Shown: in pieces, positions 1 through 5,357 of the stretch | How the letters are laid out: each line of letters opens with the position of its first letter | Numbering within the stretch: the stretch's first letter is position 1 | Source of the DNA: Gallionella sp. UBA6045 | Lineage (GTDB): Bacteria; Pseudomonadota; Gammaproteobacteria; Burkholderiales; Gallionellaceae | NCBI GenBank assembly: GCA_002429165.1 | Contig: DIYV01000041.1 | Coordinates: 1-10,458, forward strand | Length of the DNA: 10,458 nucleotides | Direction: 5' to 3' | The notes under the pieces: generated by a model | What the model was told of the DNA's origin: nothing | The model's input: the letters and a program-made list of their open reading frames with translations, nothing else | Databases searched by the model: none | Position numbers and translations under genes: made by a program

Positions 1-2
1 AG

Positions 3-74
3 GTCGTCCAAAGTGATGCCCTGGTTATGGTGACGGCGGTCATTTCGACGGTGAGAATAGTGGGCGAGAGGTAA
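3..74 (+). CDS. possible 3' end of an unidentified gene entering from the left
   Basis: The third forward frame is open from the window edge to a TAA at 72-74, giving about 23 residues that end in ...VRIVGER. It would converge on lgt, whose stop lies only 7 bp further right. I recognise no family from so short a tail. The opposite strand has an open frame here too, but without a usable start codon behind lgt, so a forward gene tail is the better reading. An open stretch of this length could easily occur by chance. Confidence 0.22.
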   Translation, partial: VVQSDALVMVTAVISTVRIVGER

Positions 75-81
75 GCGGGTG

Positions 82-864
82 TCAAGTGGCGCGCCGGTAA
101 CTGATTATCATCATCACGACACCGGCAATGACCATCGGCAGGCTCAGCCATTGTCCCATGCTCATGCCCAGTGACAAAAGACCGAGAAAATCGTCCGGCT
201 CGCGGGTAAATTCGACGAGAAAACGGAAGCTGCCATAACCGATCAGGAACAGGCCCGATATCGCGCCGACAGGACGCGGGTTGCGCGCATACAGCCAGAG
301 CACCGTGAACAGCACCACGCCTTCCAGTGCGAATTCGTAAAGCTCGGAGGGGTGGCGCGGCAGGTTATCGACTTTGGGGAAGATCATTGCCCATGGCACA
401 TCAGTGGGACGCCCCCATAGTTCGCCATTGATGAAATTGCCGAGGCGCCCGAACGCCAGGCCGGGCGGAACCAGCGGGGCGATGAAATCGGTCAGTTCCA
501 GCCAGCGCAAATGATGTTTGTGCGCGAACCATGCCATCGCCACCAGCACGCCGAGAAAGCCGCCGTGAAAGGACATGCCGCCTTGCCATACCGCAAAAAT
601 TTCCAGCGGATGCGCAAAGTAATATCCGGCTTTGTAAAATAGCACATAACCCAGACGTCCGCCCAGAATCACCCCGAGCACGCCATAGAACAGCAGGTCG
701 TCGAGCAGTTTTGCGGTGAATTGTGGGTTATTTAATGTGGCGATGCGTTTGCGTCCCAGCCATAGAAAAGCTATGAAACCGGCGAGGTACATCAGGCCGT
801 ACCAGTGGACGGCAAGCGGGCCGAGGTGGATGGCGACAGGATCGAATTGCGGATGAACGAGCAT
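82..864 (-). CDS. lgt: prolipoprotein diacylglyceryl transferase Lgt
   Basis: Lgt is an inner-membrane enzyme that transfers diacylglycerol from phosphatidylglycerol to the lipobox cysteine of prolipoproteins, the first step of bacterial lipoprotein maturation. The 260-residue product shows the family landmarks in order: HWYGLMYL near residues 20-27, [10 protein letters not shown] at 68-77, the HGG motif with His100, the signature [14 protein letters not shown] at 139-152 with its essential Arg, HPSELYE at 171-177, and [11 protein letters not shown] at 214-224. Hydrophobic segments run throughout, as expected for a polytopic protein. It is about 30 residues shorter than E. coli Lgt because the loop just before RHPSELYE is short. 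I take the ATG at 862-864 because the start [16 protein letters not shown] aligns with the E. coli N-terminus. No clear Shine-Dalgarno precedes it. The gene is divergent from ilvD across 65 bp. Confidence 0.97.
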   Translation of the reverse strand: MLVHPQFDPVAIHLGPLAVHWYGLMYLAGFIAFLWLGRKRIATLNNPQFTAKLLDDLLFYGVLGVILGGRLGYVLFYKAGYYFAHPLEIFAVWQGGMSFHGGFLGVLVAMAWFAHKHHLRWLELTDFIAPLVPPGLAFGRLGNFINGELWGRPTDVPWAMIFPKVDNLPRHPSELYEFALEGVVLFTVLWLYARNPRPVGAISGLFLIGYGSFRFLVEFTREPDDFLGLLSLGMSMGQWLSLPMVIAGVVMMIISYRRAT

Positions 865-893
865 GAATGAATCGGGTAAAATTGGAAAGGCCG

Positions 894-899
894 ATTATA
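894..899 (-). promoter_or_regulatory. candidate -10 box for lgt
   Basis: The minus strand reads TATAAT here, a perfect sigma-70 -10 hexamer, 30 bp upstream of the lgt start. No good -35 box lies 16-19 bp further upstream (the best is TCTTTA-like), so either the promoter is weak or activated, or the match is chance in an AT-rich divergent spacer. I could not pick out a convincing promoter for ilvD in the same spacer. Confidence 0.35.
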
Positions 900-929
900 C
901 GTGCATTCACTTTATTAAAGAGAGACATC

Positions 930-2780
930 ATGCCCCAATACCGTTCCCGCACTTCCACGCATGGCCGCAACATGGCAGGTGCGCGCTCCTTGTGGCGCGC
1001 CACCGGCATGGCCGACGGCGACTTCGGCAAGCCCATCATCGCGATCGCCAACTCGTTCACCCAGTTCGTGCCGGGCCACGTCCACCTGAAAGACCTGGGC
1101 CAGATGGTGGCGCGCGAGATCGAGAAGGCGGGCGGCGTCGCCAAGGAGTTCGACACCATTGCCGTGGACGATGGTATCGCGATGGGCCACGATGGCATGC
1201 TGTACTCGTTGCCCTCGCGCGACCTGATCGCCGATTCCGTGGAATACATGGTCAACGCGCACTGCGCCGACGCGCTGGTGTGCATCTCCAATTGCGACAA
1301 GATCACGCCGGGCATGCTGATGGCGGCGATGCGGCTGAACATTCCGGTGGTGTTCGTTTCCGGCGGGCCGATGGAAGCGGGCAAGGTCAGCTGGCAGGAC
1401 AAGGTGAAAGGACTCGACCTGGTGGACGCGATGGTCGCCGCCGCCGATAGCCATGTGAGCGATGCCGAAGTAGATGCCATTGAGCGTTCAGCCTGCCCGA
1501 CCTGCGGCTCCTGCTCGGGCATGTTCACCGCAAACTCGATGAACTGCCTGACCGAAGCCTTGGGACTGTCGCTGCCCGGCAACGGTTCGCTGGTCGCGAC
1601 GCACGCCGAGCGCAAGCAGCTGTTCCTGCGCGCGGGATGGTTGATCGTCGAATTGTGCAAGCGCTATTACGAACAGGACGACGCCAGTGTATTGCCGCGC
1701 AGCATCGCCACGTTCGATGCGTTCGAGAATGCCATGACACTGGATATCGCGATGGGCGGTTCGACCAACACCGTGCTGCACTTGCTGGCGATCGCGCGCG
1801 AGGCCGAAGTGGATTTCACGATGAAGGACATGGACCGGCTGTCGCGCCATGTGCCGACACTGTGCAAGGTTGCGCCGTCGTCGGAATATCATCTCGAAGA
1901 TGTTCATCGTGCCGGCGGGATCGCCGCGATTCTGGGCGAACTGGATCGCGCGGGTCTGTTGCACGGCGAGGTTGGCACGGTGCACAGCAAGACGCTGCGC
2001 GACGGCATGAAGCAATGGGATATCAAGCAGACCAACGATGAAACGGTAAAGGAATTTTTCCGCGCCGCGCCCGGCGGCATCAGCACCACGATCGCATTCA
2101 TGCAGGCTGTGCATTATCCCGAGCTGGATGCGGACCGCAGCAAGGGCTGTATTCGCGACAAGGCGCACGCCTATTCGCAGGACGGCGGGCTGGCAGTGTT
2201 GTATGGCAACATCGCGCTCGACGGCTGCATCGTCAAGACCGCGGGCGTGGACGAGAACATCCTGAAATTCAGCGGGCGCGCGCGCGTGTTCGAGAGCCAG
2301 GACGCGGCAGTGGCAGGCATCCTCGACGACCAGATCGTTGCGGGCGATGTGGTGGTGATACGTTACGAGGGGCCGAAGGGCGGCCCCGGCATGCAGGAAA
2401 TGCTGTACCCGACTTCGTATCTGAAATCGAAAGGTCTGGGCAAGGCCTGCGCGTTGCTCACCGACGGGCGGTTCTCCGGCGGGACTTCCGGGTTGAGCAT
2501 CGGCCACGTTTCGCCGGAGGCTGCCAGCGGCGGTGCGATCGCGCTGGTGCAGGATGGCGACAGTATCGAGATCGACATTCCGAACCGCACCATTAATCTG
2601 GCAATCCCCGATGCCGAACTGGCTAAACGCCGCGCGTCGATGGAAGCAAAAGGAAAGCAGGCATGGAAACCCGCAACGGTGCGGCAGCGCAAGGTGTCGG
2701 TTGCCTTGCGTGCCTACGCCGCGATGGTGACTTCAGCCGACAAGGGGGCGGTGCGCGACGTGTCGCAGGTTGAAAAATGA
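930..2780 (+). CDS. ilvD: dihydroxy-acid dehydratase IlvD
   Basis: IlvD is a cytoplasmic iron-sulfur enzyme that dehydrates 2,3-dihydroxy-isovalerate and 2,3-dihydroxy-3-methylvalerate to the 2-oxo acids leading to valine, leucine and isoleucine. From the ATG at 930 the product is 616 residues, the same length as E. coli IlvD, and it matches from the first residues ([19 protein letters not shown]). Visible landmarks are HGRNMAGAR (11-19), the metal-binding VDDG with Asp81, NCDK with Cys122 and Lys124, [12 protein letters not shown] with Cys189, Cys192 and Cys195, [21 protein letters not shown], and [20 protein letters not shown] with the catalytic Ser. The cysteine pattern is that of the long E. 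coli-like group, which carries a [4Fe-4S] cluster. The frame stays open 63 bp further upstream, but AAAGAGAG at 918-925 is a suitable ribosome site for 930, and homology begins there. The mutarotase gene follows 24 bp downstream with no terminator between, so co-transcription is likely. Confidence 0.98.
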   Translation: MPQYRSRTSTHGRNMAGARSLWRATGMADGDFGKPIIAIANSFTQFVPGHVHLKDLGQMVAREIEKAGGVAKEFDTIAVDDGIAMGHDGMLYSLPSRDLIADSVEYMVNAHCADALVCISNCDKITPGMLMAAMRLNIPVVFVSGGPMEAGKVSWQDKVKGLDLVDAMVAAADSHVSDAEVDAIERSACPTCGSCSGMFTANSMNCLTEALGLSLPGNGSLVATHAERKQLFLRAGWLIVELCKRYYEQDDASVLPRSIATFDAFENAMTLDIAMGGSTNTVLHLLAIAREAEVDFTMKDMDRLSRHVPTLCKVAPSSEYHLEDVHRAGGIAAILGELDRAGLLHGEVGTVHSKTLRDGMKQWDIKQTNDETVKEFFRAAPGGISTTIAFMQAVHYPELDADRSKGCIRDKAHAYSQDGGLAVLYGNIALDGCIVKTAGVDENILKFSGRARVFESQDAAVAGILDDQIVAGDVVVIRYEGPKGGPGMQEMLYPTSYLKSKGLGKACALLTDGRFSGGTSGLSIGHVSPEAASGGAIALVQDGDSIEIDIPNRTINLAIPDAELAKRRASMEAKGKQAWKPATVRQRKVSVALRAYAAMVTSADKGAVRDVSQVEK

Positions 2781-2804
2781 AGCTATAACCAGAGGGGAGC
2801 CAGC

Positions 2805-3770
2805 ATGAACGTAGCACAACAATTGAATACGCAATTCGGCATCAACGGGCATCTGAATTTTATCGAGGATTCCCCCGTAAAGGGGACGCCGCCAGACACT
2901 CGCCCTGCGGGCGGTCTTGGCGCAGCGAGCGGATTGACCGTCGCGGAGATTAGCAATGCGCAGGCGACGGCATCGCTCTGCCTGCAGGGCGCGCACCTGA
3001 TGACCTGGCAACCGAGAAGCCAGGCGGTGCCGGTCGTGTGGCTGTCGCGCGATGCAAAACTTGCGGCGGAAAAATCCATACGCGGCGGCGTCCCGGTGTG
3101 CTGGCCGTGGTTTGGGCCGCACGCATCCGAGCCTGGTTTTCCCGGGCACGGCTATGCACGCACCGTGCCGTGGCGTGTGGTTGAGTCCGGCGCAGAGCCG
3201 AACGGAGCGACGCGCCTGACGCTGCGCCTGGTCACGAGCGAAAAGACACGCGCGCAGTGGCCGCATGATTGCACGCTTGACCTGACCGTGATCGCCGGTG
3301 AAACGCTGCGCATGGAAATGACCACCGAAAATACCGGTGCCAGCGATTTCGTCATCGGCGAAGCATTGCACACCTATTTCCGGATCGGCGACATCGGCGA
3401 AGTGCGGGTGAAAGGATTGGAGAACTGCGATTACTGGGACAAGGTGGGAGGTTCCACACTGAAAAAACAGTCCGGTGATATTCATTTCTCGGGCGAGACA
3501 GATCGCGTGTATGTTAACACTGCCGCCGAGTGCGCAATCGAAGACGACAAGCTCAAGCGCCGCATTCATGTTGCCAAGTCCGGGAGTCTCTCCACTGTGG
3601 TGTGGACGCCATGGTCGGAAAAGGCCAACAAGATGGGCGACATGGGGCAGCCCGACGGTTGGCGCGAAATGGTTTGTGTGGAGTCGGTGAATGCGATGGA
3701 AAACGTGGTGAAAGTCGCGGCGGGAGCACGGCACACGATGATAGTCGAATACCGTGTGGAGTCTATTTGA
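2805..3770 (+). CDS. YeaD-like D-hexose-6-phosphate mutarotase (aldose 1-epimerase family)
   Basis: The product should interconvert the alpha and beta anomers of a hexose 6-phosphate in the cytoplasm, as described for the YeaD/YMR099c group of the galactose-mutarotase-like fold. The 321-residue product shows this group's motifs: LQGAHLMTW (60-68), IRGGVPVCWPWFGPH (92-106), GHGYARTVPW (114-123), EALHTYFRIGDI (187-198) with the likely catalytic His189, FSGETDRVYVN (228-238), and CVES (291-294) with the likely catalytic Glu293. The C-terminal TMIVEYRV is also typical. AGAGGGGAG at 2791-2799 is a strong ribosome site for the ATG at 2805. The N-terminus before LQGAHL is roughly 15-20 residues longer than in E. 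coli YeaD. The excess, residues 23-40 (rich in Pro, Gly and Ala), is encoded by a palindromic DNA segment described separately. The gene is probably co-transcribed with ilvD. No obvious terminator follows. The exact sugar substrate is inferred from the family. Confidence 0.92.
   Translation: MNVAQQLNTQFGINGHLNFIEDSPVKGTPPDTRPAGGLGAASGLTVAEISNAQATASLCLQGAHLMTWQPRSQAVPVVWLSRDAKLAAEKSIRGGVPVCWPWFGPHASEPGFPGHGYARTVPWRVVESGAEPNGATRLTLRLVTSEKTRAQWPHDCTLDLTVIAGETLRMEMTTENTGASDFVIGEALHTYFRIGDIGEVRVKGLENCDYWDKVGGSTLKKQSGDIHFSGETDRVYVNTAAECAIEDDKLKRRIHVAKSGSLSTVVWTPWSEKANKMGDMGQPDGWREMVCVESVNAMENVVKVAAGARHTMIVEYRVESI
2871..2922 (+). repeat. palindromic insert inside the mutarotase coding region
   Basis: Two adjacent inverted repeats lie in frame within codons 23-40. 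The first has arms TCCCC (2871-2875) and GGGGA (2882-2886). The second is a larger imperfect hairpin from 2890 to 2922: CGCCAGAC (2890-2897) pairs with GTC-T-TGGCG (2914-2922, one bulged T), and an inner CGCCC (2901-2905) pairs with GGGCG (2909-2913) around a TGC loop. The encoded residues correspond to extra length relative to E. coli YeaD. That suggests a small dispersed palindromic element that settled in frame, but no second copy is visible in this window. Confidence 0.5.
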
Positions 3771-3963
3771 CGGAACGGCCAGTCATGGAATTCTGTCTGA
3801 GCAGGACTTTGAAATTCAGTTCAAGGACAACCCGCGCAACCAGAATAGTCAATTAATGCTTTTTAAATCATGCGGTTGATGCAGATATTACATGGGTGTC
3901 AACTTATCTTGTGTGGGCCGCGTTGTGGGCTTACAACCAGTAACAATTTGCCTGTCAAGGCGG
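3771..3963. other. non-coding spacer upstream of the first cytochrome gene
   Basis: I see no convincing gene in this AT-richer stretch. It lacks a GC-rich hairpin with a T-run, so the ilvD-mutarotase transcript has no recognisable intrinsic terminator. It contains one block, TGTCAACTT plus ATCTTGTG (3897-3913), that recurs nearly unchanged upstream of the second cytochrome gene (4638-4655). The block is preceded by a distant GTTGA (3875-3879) complementary to its TCAAC. The 23-codon ATG frame at 3785-3856 lacks a ribosome site and protein-like composition. Confidence 0.5.
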
Positions 3964-3992
3964 TTGGCAAACCGGGTGGACTTGTTTAGAAT
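3964..3992 (+). promoter_or_regulatory. sigma-70-type promoter of the first cytochrome c gene
   Basis: TTGGCA (3964-3969) and TAGAAT (3987-3992) are separated by exactly 17 bp, each differing from the sigma-70 consensus by one base. Transcription would start near 3998-4000, leaving a leader of about 60 nt. The TTGTTTAGAAT block around the -10 box recurs identically at 4791-4801 before the second cytochrome gene, which supports it being functional. Confidence 0.7.
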
Positions 3993-3997
3993 CGAAA

Positions 3998-4016
3998 GTG
4001 GAGGTGAAACCTTCAC
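3998..4016 (+). other. 5'-leader stem-loop of the first cytochrome mRNA
   Basis: GTGGAGGT (3998-4005) pairs with ACCTTCAC (4009-4016) around a GAA loop: eight base pairs including one G-U. It begins at or next to the predicted transcription start. An equivalent stem occurs at the same place in the second cytochrome leader (4808-4825), with base changes that keep the pairing. A role in protecting the mRNA 5' end, or as a regulatory RNA element, is inferred. Confidence 0.5.
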
Positions 4017-4060
4017 ATCGTTTCAGACGCTTTCAAATAAAAAATGGAGAGAAAGAGAAT

Positions 4061-4471
4061 ATGAAGACTATTATCGTAAGCATGATCGCAGCAGCGGGTT
4101 TGGTGATGGCGGGTAGCGTAATGGCGGAAGATATGCCAGCGCTGGCGAAGAAGAGCGGCTGCACCGCTTGCCACACCATCGAGAAGAAATTGGTAGGCCC
4201 GGCTTGGAGAGATGTGGCCAAGGCATACAACAAGGTAGGCGCGACTGGCACTGCCGTTGATCCAAAAGCTTACCAAGTAAGCCAAAAAGTCTCTGCCATT
4301 CTGAAGGAACACGGCAAAGCGACTCCTGAAGCATGGCTGGAAGAAAAAGTGGCCAAGGGCGGCAAGGGAGACTGGTTCAAGAGCACTGCTATGATACCTA
4401 ATGCTCCACGCGTCAAGGCAGCTGACATCAAGGAACTGGTAGACTTCATCCTGGGTCTGGAAAAGAAGTAA
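4061..4471 (+). CDS. periplasmic monoheme class I cytochrome c (copy 1)
   Basis: A small soluble electron carrier, exported by Sec and given heme c covalently in the periplasm. The 136-residue product has a signal peptide (residues 1-22, cleavage expected after VMA, mature start EDMPALA) and one heme-binding CTACH motif at 34-38 followed by the class I context VGPAWRDVA (45-53). The likely distal ligand is Met111 in AMIPNAPRV, followed by the C-terminal helix DIKELVDFILGL. Between heme site and Met ligand it has a longer middle (residues about 60-108) than its neighbour at 4864. The start is the ATG at 4061, behind GGAGAGAAAGAG (4046-4057). The frame extends further upstream, but only from here does a proper signal peptide result. 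It has its own promoter and terminator, so it is probably monocistronic. The redox partner is unknown; iron or nitrogen oxidation chains are possible if the lineage guess is right. Confidence 0.92.
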   Translation: MKTIIVSMIAAAGLVMAGSVMAEDMPALAKKSGCTACHTIEKKLVGPAWRDVAKAYNKVGATGTAVDPKAYQVSQKVSAILKEHGKATPEAWLEEKVAKGGKGDWFKSTAMIPNAPRVKAADIKELVDFILGLEKK

Positions 4472-4539
4472 GCCTGTCCCGTATCTTTCGATCAGGCTCA
4501 GGAGAGCTTTGTGGAAGGATAGCGAGCAGTCCTGAAAAA

Positions 4540-4561
4540 GCCGGCTTGCGCCGGCTTTTTT
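4540..4561 (+). terminator. Rho-independent terminator of the first cytochrome gene
   Basis: A perfect GCCGGC stem (4540-4545 with 4550-4555) closes a TTGC loop and runs straight into six T residues (4556-4561). Five A residues precede the stem, so the hairpin can extend and could also work in the reverse direction. It lies 68 bp after the stop codon of the first cytochrome gene. Confidence 0.93.
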
Positions 4562-4624
4562 GTCGCCTGAGGATATGTCTCTTCTCGATGTGGATGGTAA
4601 TTGTTTGAGTACGGCGCAATTATT

Positions 4625-4646
4625 AAGTTGATTCGAATGTCAACTT
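4625..4646. promoter_or_regulatory. operator-like inverted repeat upstream of the second cytochrome gene
   Basis: AAGTTGA (4625-4631) and TCAACTT (4640-4646) form a perfect 7-bp inverted repeat around an 8-bp core containing TTCGAA. The right half is part of a block (TGTCAACTT...TCTTGTG) shared with the upstream region of the first cytochrome gene. No T-run follows, so a terminator is unlikely. A regulator binding site is possible but unproven, and it lies some 150 bp upstream of the predicted -10 box. Confidence 0.35.
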
Positions 4647-4772
4647 TCTCTTGTGGATACGCATTACAGGCCTGCCGATAGTCTGCACGTGTTGTTTAAA
4701 CTTTTGCCGCTTACTGCCACGAGCTTGCCACTGGCGCGGGTGAACGTCGCTTCATCAACTGATGCGAATGGA

Positions 4773-4801
4773 TATGCAAAGCAGATCGAGTTGTTTAGAA
4801 T
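4773..4801 (+). promoter_or_regulatory. promoter of the second cytochrome c gene
   Basis: TAGAAT (4796-4801) lies inside the same TTGTTTAGAAT block as in the first cytochrome promoter. The hexamer 17 bp upstream, TATGCA (4773-4778), is a poor -35 box, matching consensus at three positions. This suggests a weaker or activator-dependent promoter. A CATCA-AC-TGATG palindrome (4753-4764) sits just upstream. Confidence 0.55.
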
Positions 4802-4807
4802 GAGCAA

Positions 4808-4825
4808 GTGGGGGTAAACCTTCGC
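4808..4825 (+). other. 5'-leader stem-loop of the second cytochrome mRNA
   Basis: GTGGGGGT (4808-4815) can pair with ACCTTCGC (4818-4825); the innermost T-A pair probably stays open, leaving a four-base loop. Three of the pairs are G-U. Compared with the first leader, two positions changed, and in each the pair is retained as G-U instead of A-U. It starts 6 nt after the -10 box, at the expected transcript start. Confidence 0.42.
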
Positions 4826-4863
4826 ATGTTCGGAATGCTTTAATCATATAAATGGAGAGGCGT

Positions 4864-5226
4864 ATGAAAGCTATTGTCGGAAGTATGGTTGCAGTGACAG
4901 GTTTGATGGTTGCCGGTTGCGTGATGGCGGAAGAAATGCCGGCGCTTGCCCACAAGCTCAACTGCACCGCTTGTCACGCCATAGACAAAAAAGTGGTTGG
5001 TCCGGCCTGGAGAGACATAGCCCAAAAGTATACCGGCAGCGGTGTTATCACGTACACCTACAAGGGCAAGGAATATCCTTTGATTGAGGGCCTGGTGATG
5101 AAGGTATCCCAGGGCGGTTCCGGCAACTGGGGCACCATGCCGATGCCGGCCAACGACCCGACTGGTTCGAAAAAGGCAGAAATCACGGAGTTGGTCAAGT
5201 TCGAGCAAAGCCTGGCCACCAAATAA
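4864..5226 (+). CDS. periplasmic monoheme class I cytochrome c (copy 2), possible lipoprotein
   Basis: A small exported electron carrier, paralogous to the cytochrome at 4061. The first 56 residues match copy 1 almost position for position, including the mature start EEMPALA, the heme motif CTACH (34-38) and VGPAWRDIA (45-53). After that the two proteins diverge. This one follows the compact c551/c552 pattern GGSGNWGTMPMPAND (84-98), with Met94 the likely distal heme ligand, and ends in a C-terminal helix; total length is 120 residues. The signal peptide contains VAGC (16-19), a good lipobox that copy 1 lacks (MAGS there), so the protein may be lipid-anchored at Cys19 instead of cut after VMA at residue 22. 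I chose the ATG at 4864 over the in-frame ATG at 4852 because GGAGAGG (4854-4860) is its ribosome site. It is flanked by its own promoter and terminator. Confidence 0.92.
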   Translation: MKAIVGSMVAVTGLMVAGCVMAEEMPALAHKLNCTACHAIDKKVVGPAWRDIAQKYTGSGVITYTYKGKEYPLIEGLVMKVSQGGSGNWGTMPMPANDPTGSKKAEITELVKFEQSLATK

Positions 5227-5249
5227 GTTAGCAACATCATGCAGCATGG

Positions 5250-5270
5250 GCCGGCGCAAGCTGGCTTTTT
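5250..5270 (+). terminator. Rho-independent terminator of the second cytochrome gene
   Basis: GCCGGC (5250-5255) pairs with GCTGGC (5260-5265), with one G-U pair, around a GCAA tetraloop of the stable GNRA type. Five T residues follow (5266-5270). It lies 23 bp after the cytochrome stop codon and separates the gene from the liv promoter. Confidence 0.88.
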
Positions 5271-5294
5271 ATTGCCCATTAATTTTTATTGCCC
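5266..5294 (+). repeat. 12-bp direct repeat between the second cytochrome terminator and the liv promoter
   Basis: TTTTTATTGCCC occurs at 5266-5277 and again at 5283-5294, 17 bp apart start to start. The first copy begins with the T-run of the cytochrome terminator and the second ends 6 bp before the liv -35 box. It could be a small duplication or a tandem regulator site. No function can be read from it. Confidence 0.5.
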
Positions 5295-5300
5295 TATAAA

Positions 5301-5330
5301 TTGACAAGCGGAGTGTCTGCTCCGCATAAT
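5301..5330 (+). promoter_or_regulatory. promoter of the liv operon with an internal dyad
   Basis: A perfect TTGACA -35 box (5301-5306) is followed after 18 bp by CATAAT (5325-5330), one mismatch from the -10 consensus. The spacer holds a perfect inverted repeat, GCGGAG (5308-5313) and CTCCGC (5320-5325), with 6 bp between arms. The dyad overlaps the first base of the -10 box. Transcription would begin near 5337, 21 nt before the livK start codon. The dyad is a candidate operator. Confidence 0.7.
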
Positions 5331-5357
5331 CAAATTTCATACATCGGGAGATTAAAC

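Noticed and set aside
1..81. An open frame on the minus strand downstream of lgt (rich in His and Arg)
   Set aside because: No ATG, GTG or TTG with a ribosome site lies between the upstream stops and the window edge region; the composition looks like an antisense or random frame.
728..1660. A 310-codon open frame on the minus strand across the start of ilvD
   Set aside because: It lies antisense to strongly conserved ilvD and lgt coding sequence, a common artefact of GC-rich codon use; no family is recognisable.
3772..3877. An open frame shifted by one relative to the mutarotase gene, running past its stop and reading protein-like (ILSEQDFEIQFKDNP...)
   Set aside because: It has no start codon with a ribosome site, no recognised family, and the mutarotase C-terminus is already complete in its own frame, so a frameshift relic is not needed.
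4628..4644. Possible FNR/Anr box at GTTGATTCGAATGTCAAC
   Set aside because: The TTGAT half-site fits, but the second half is displaced relative to TTGAT-N4-ATCAA, so it does not match the consensus spacing.
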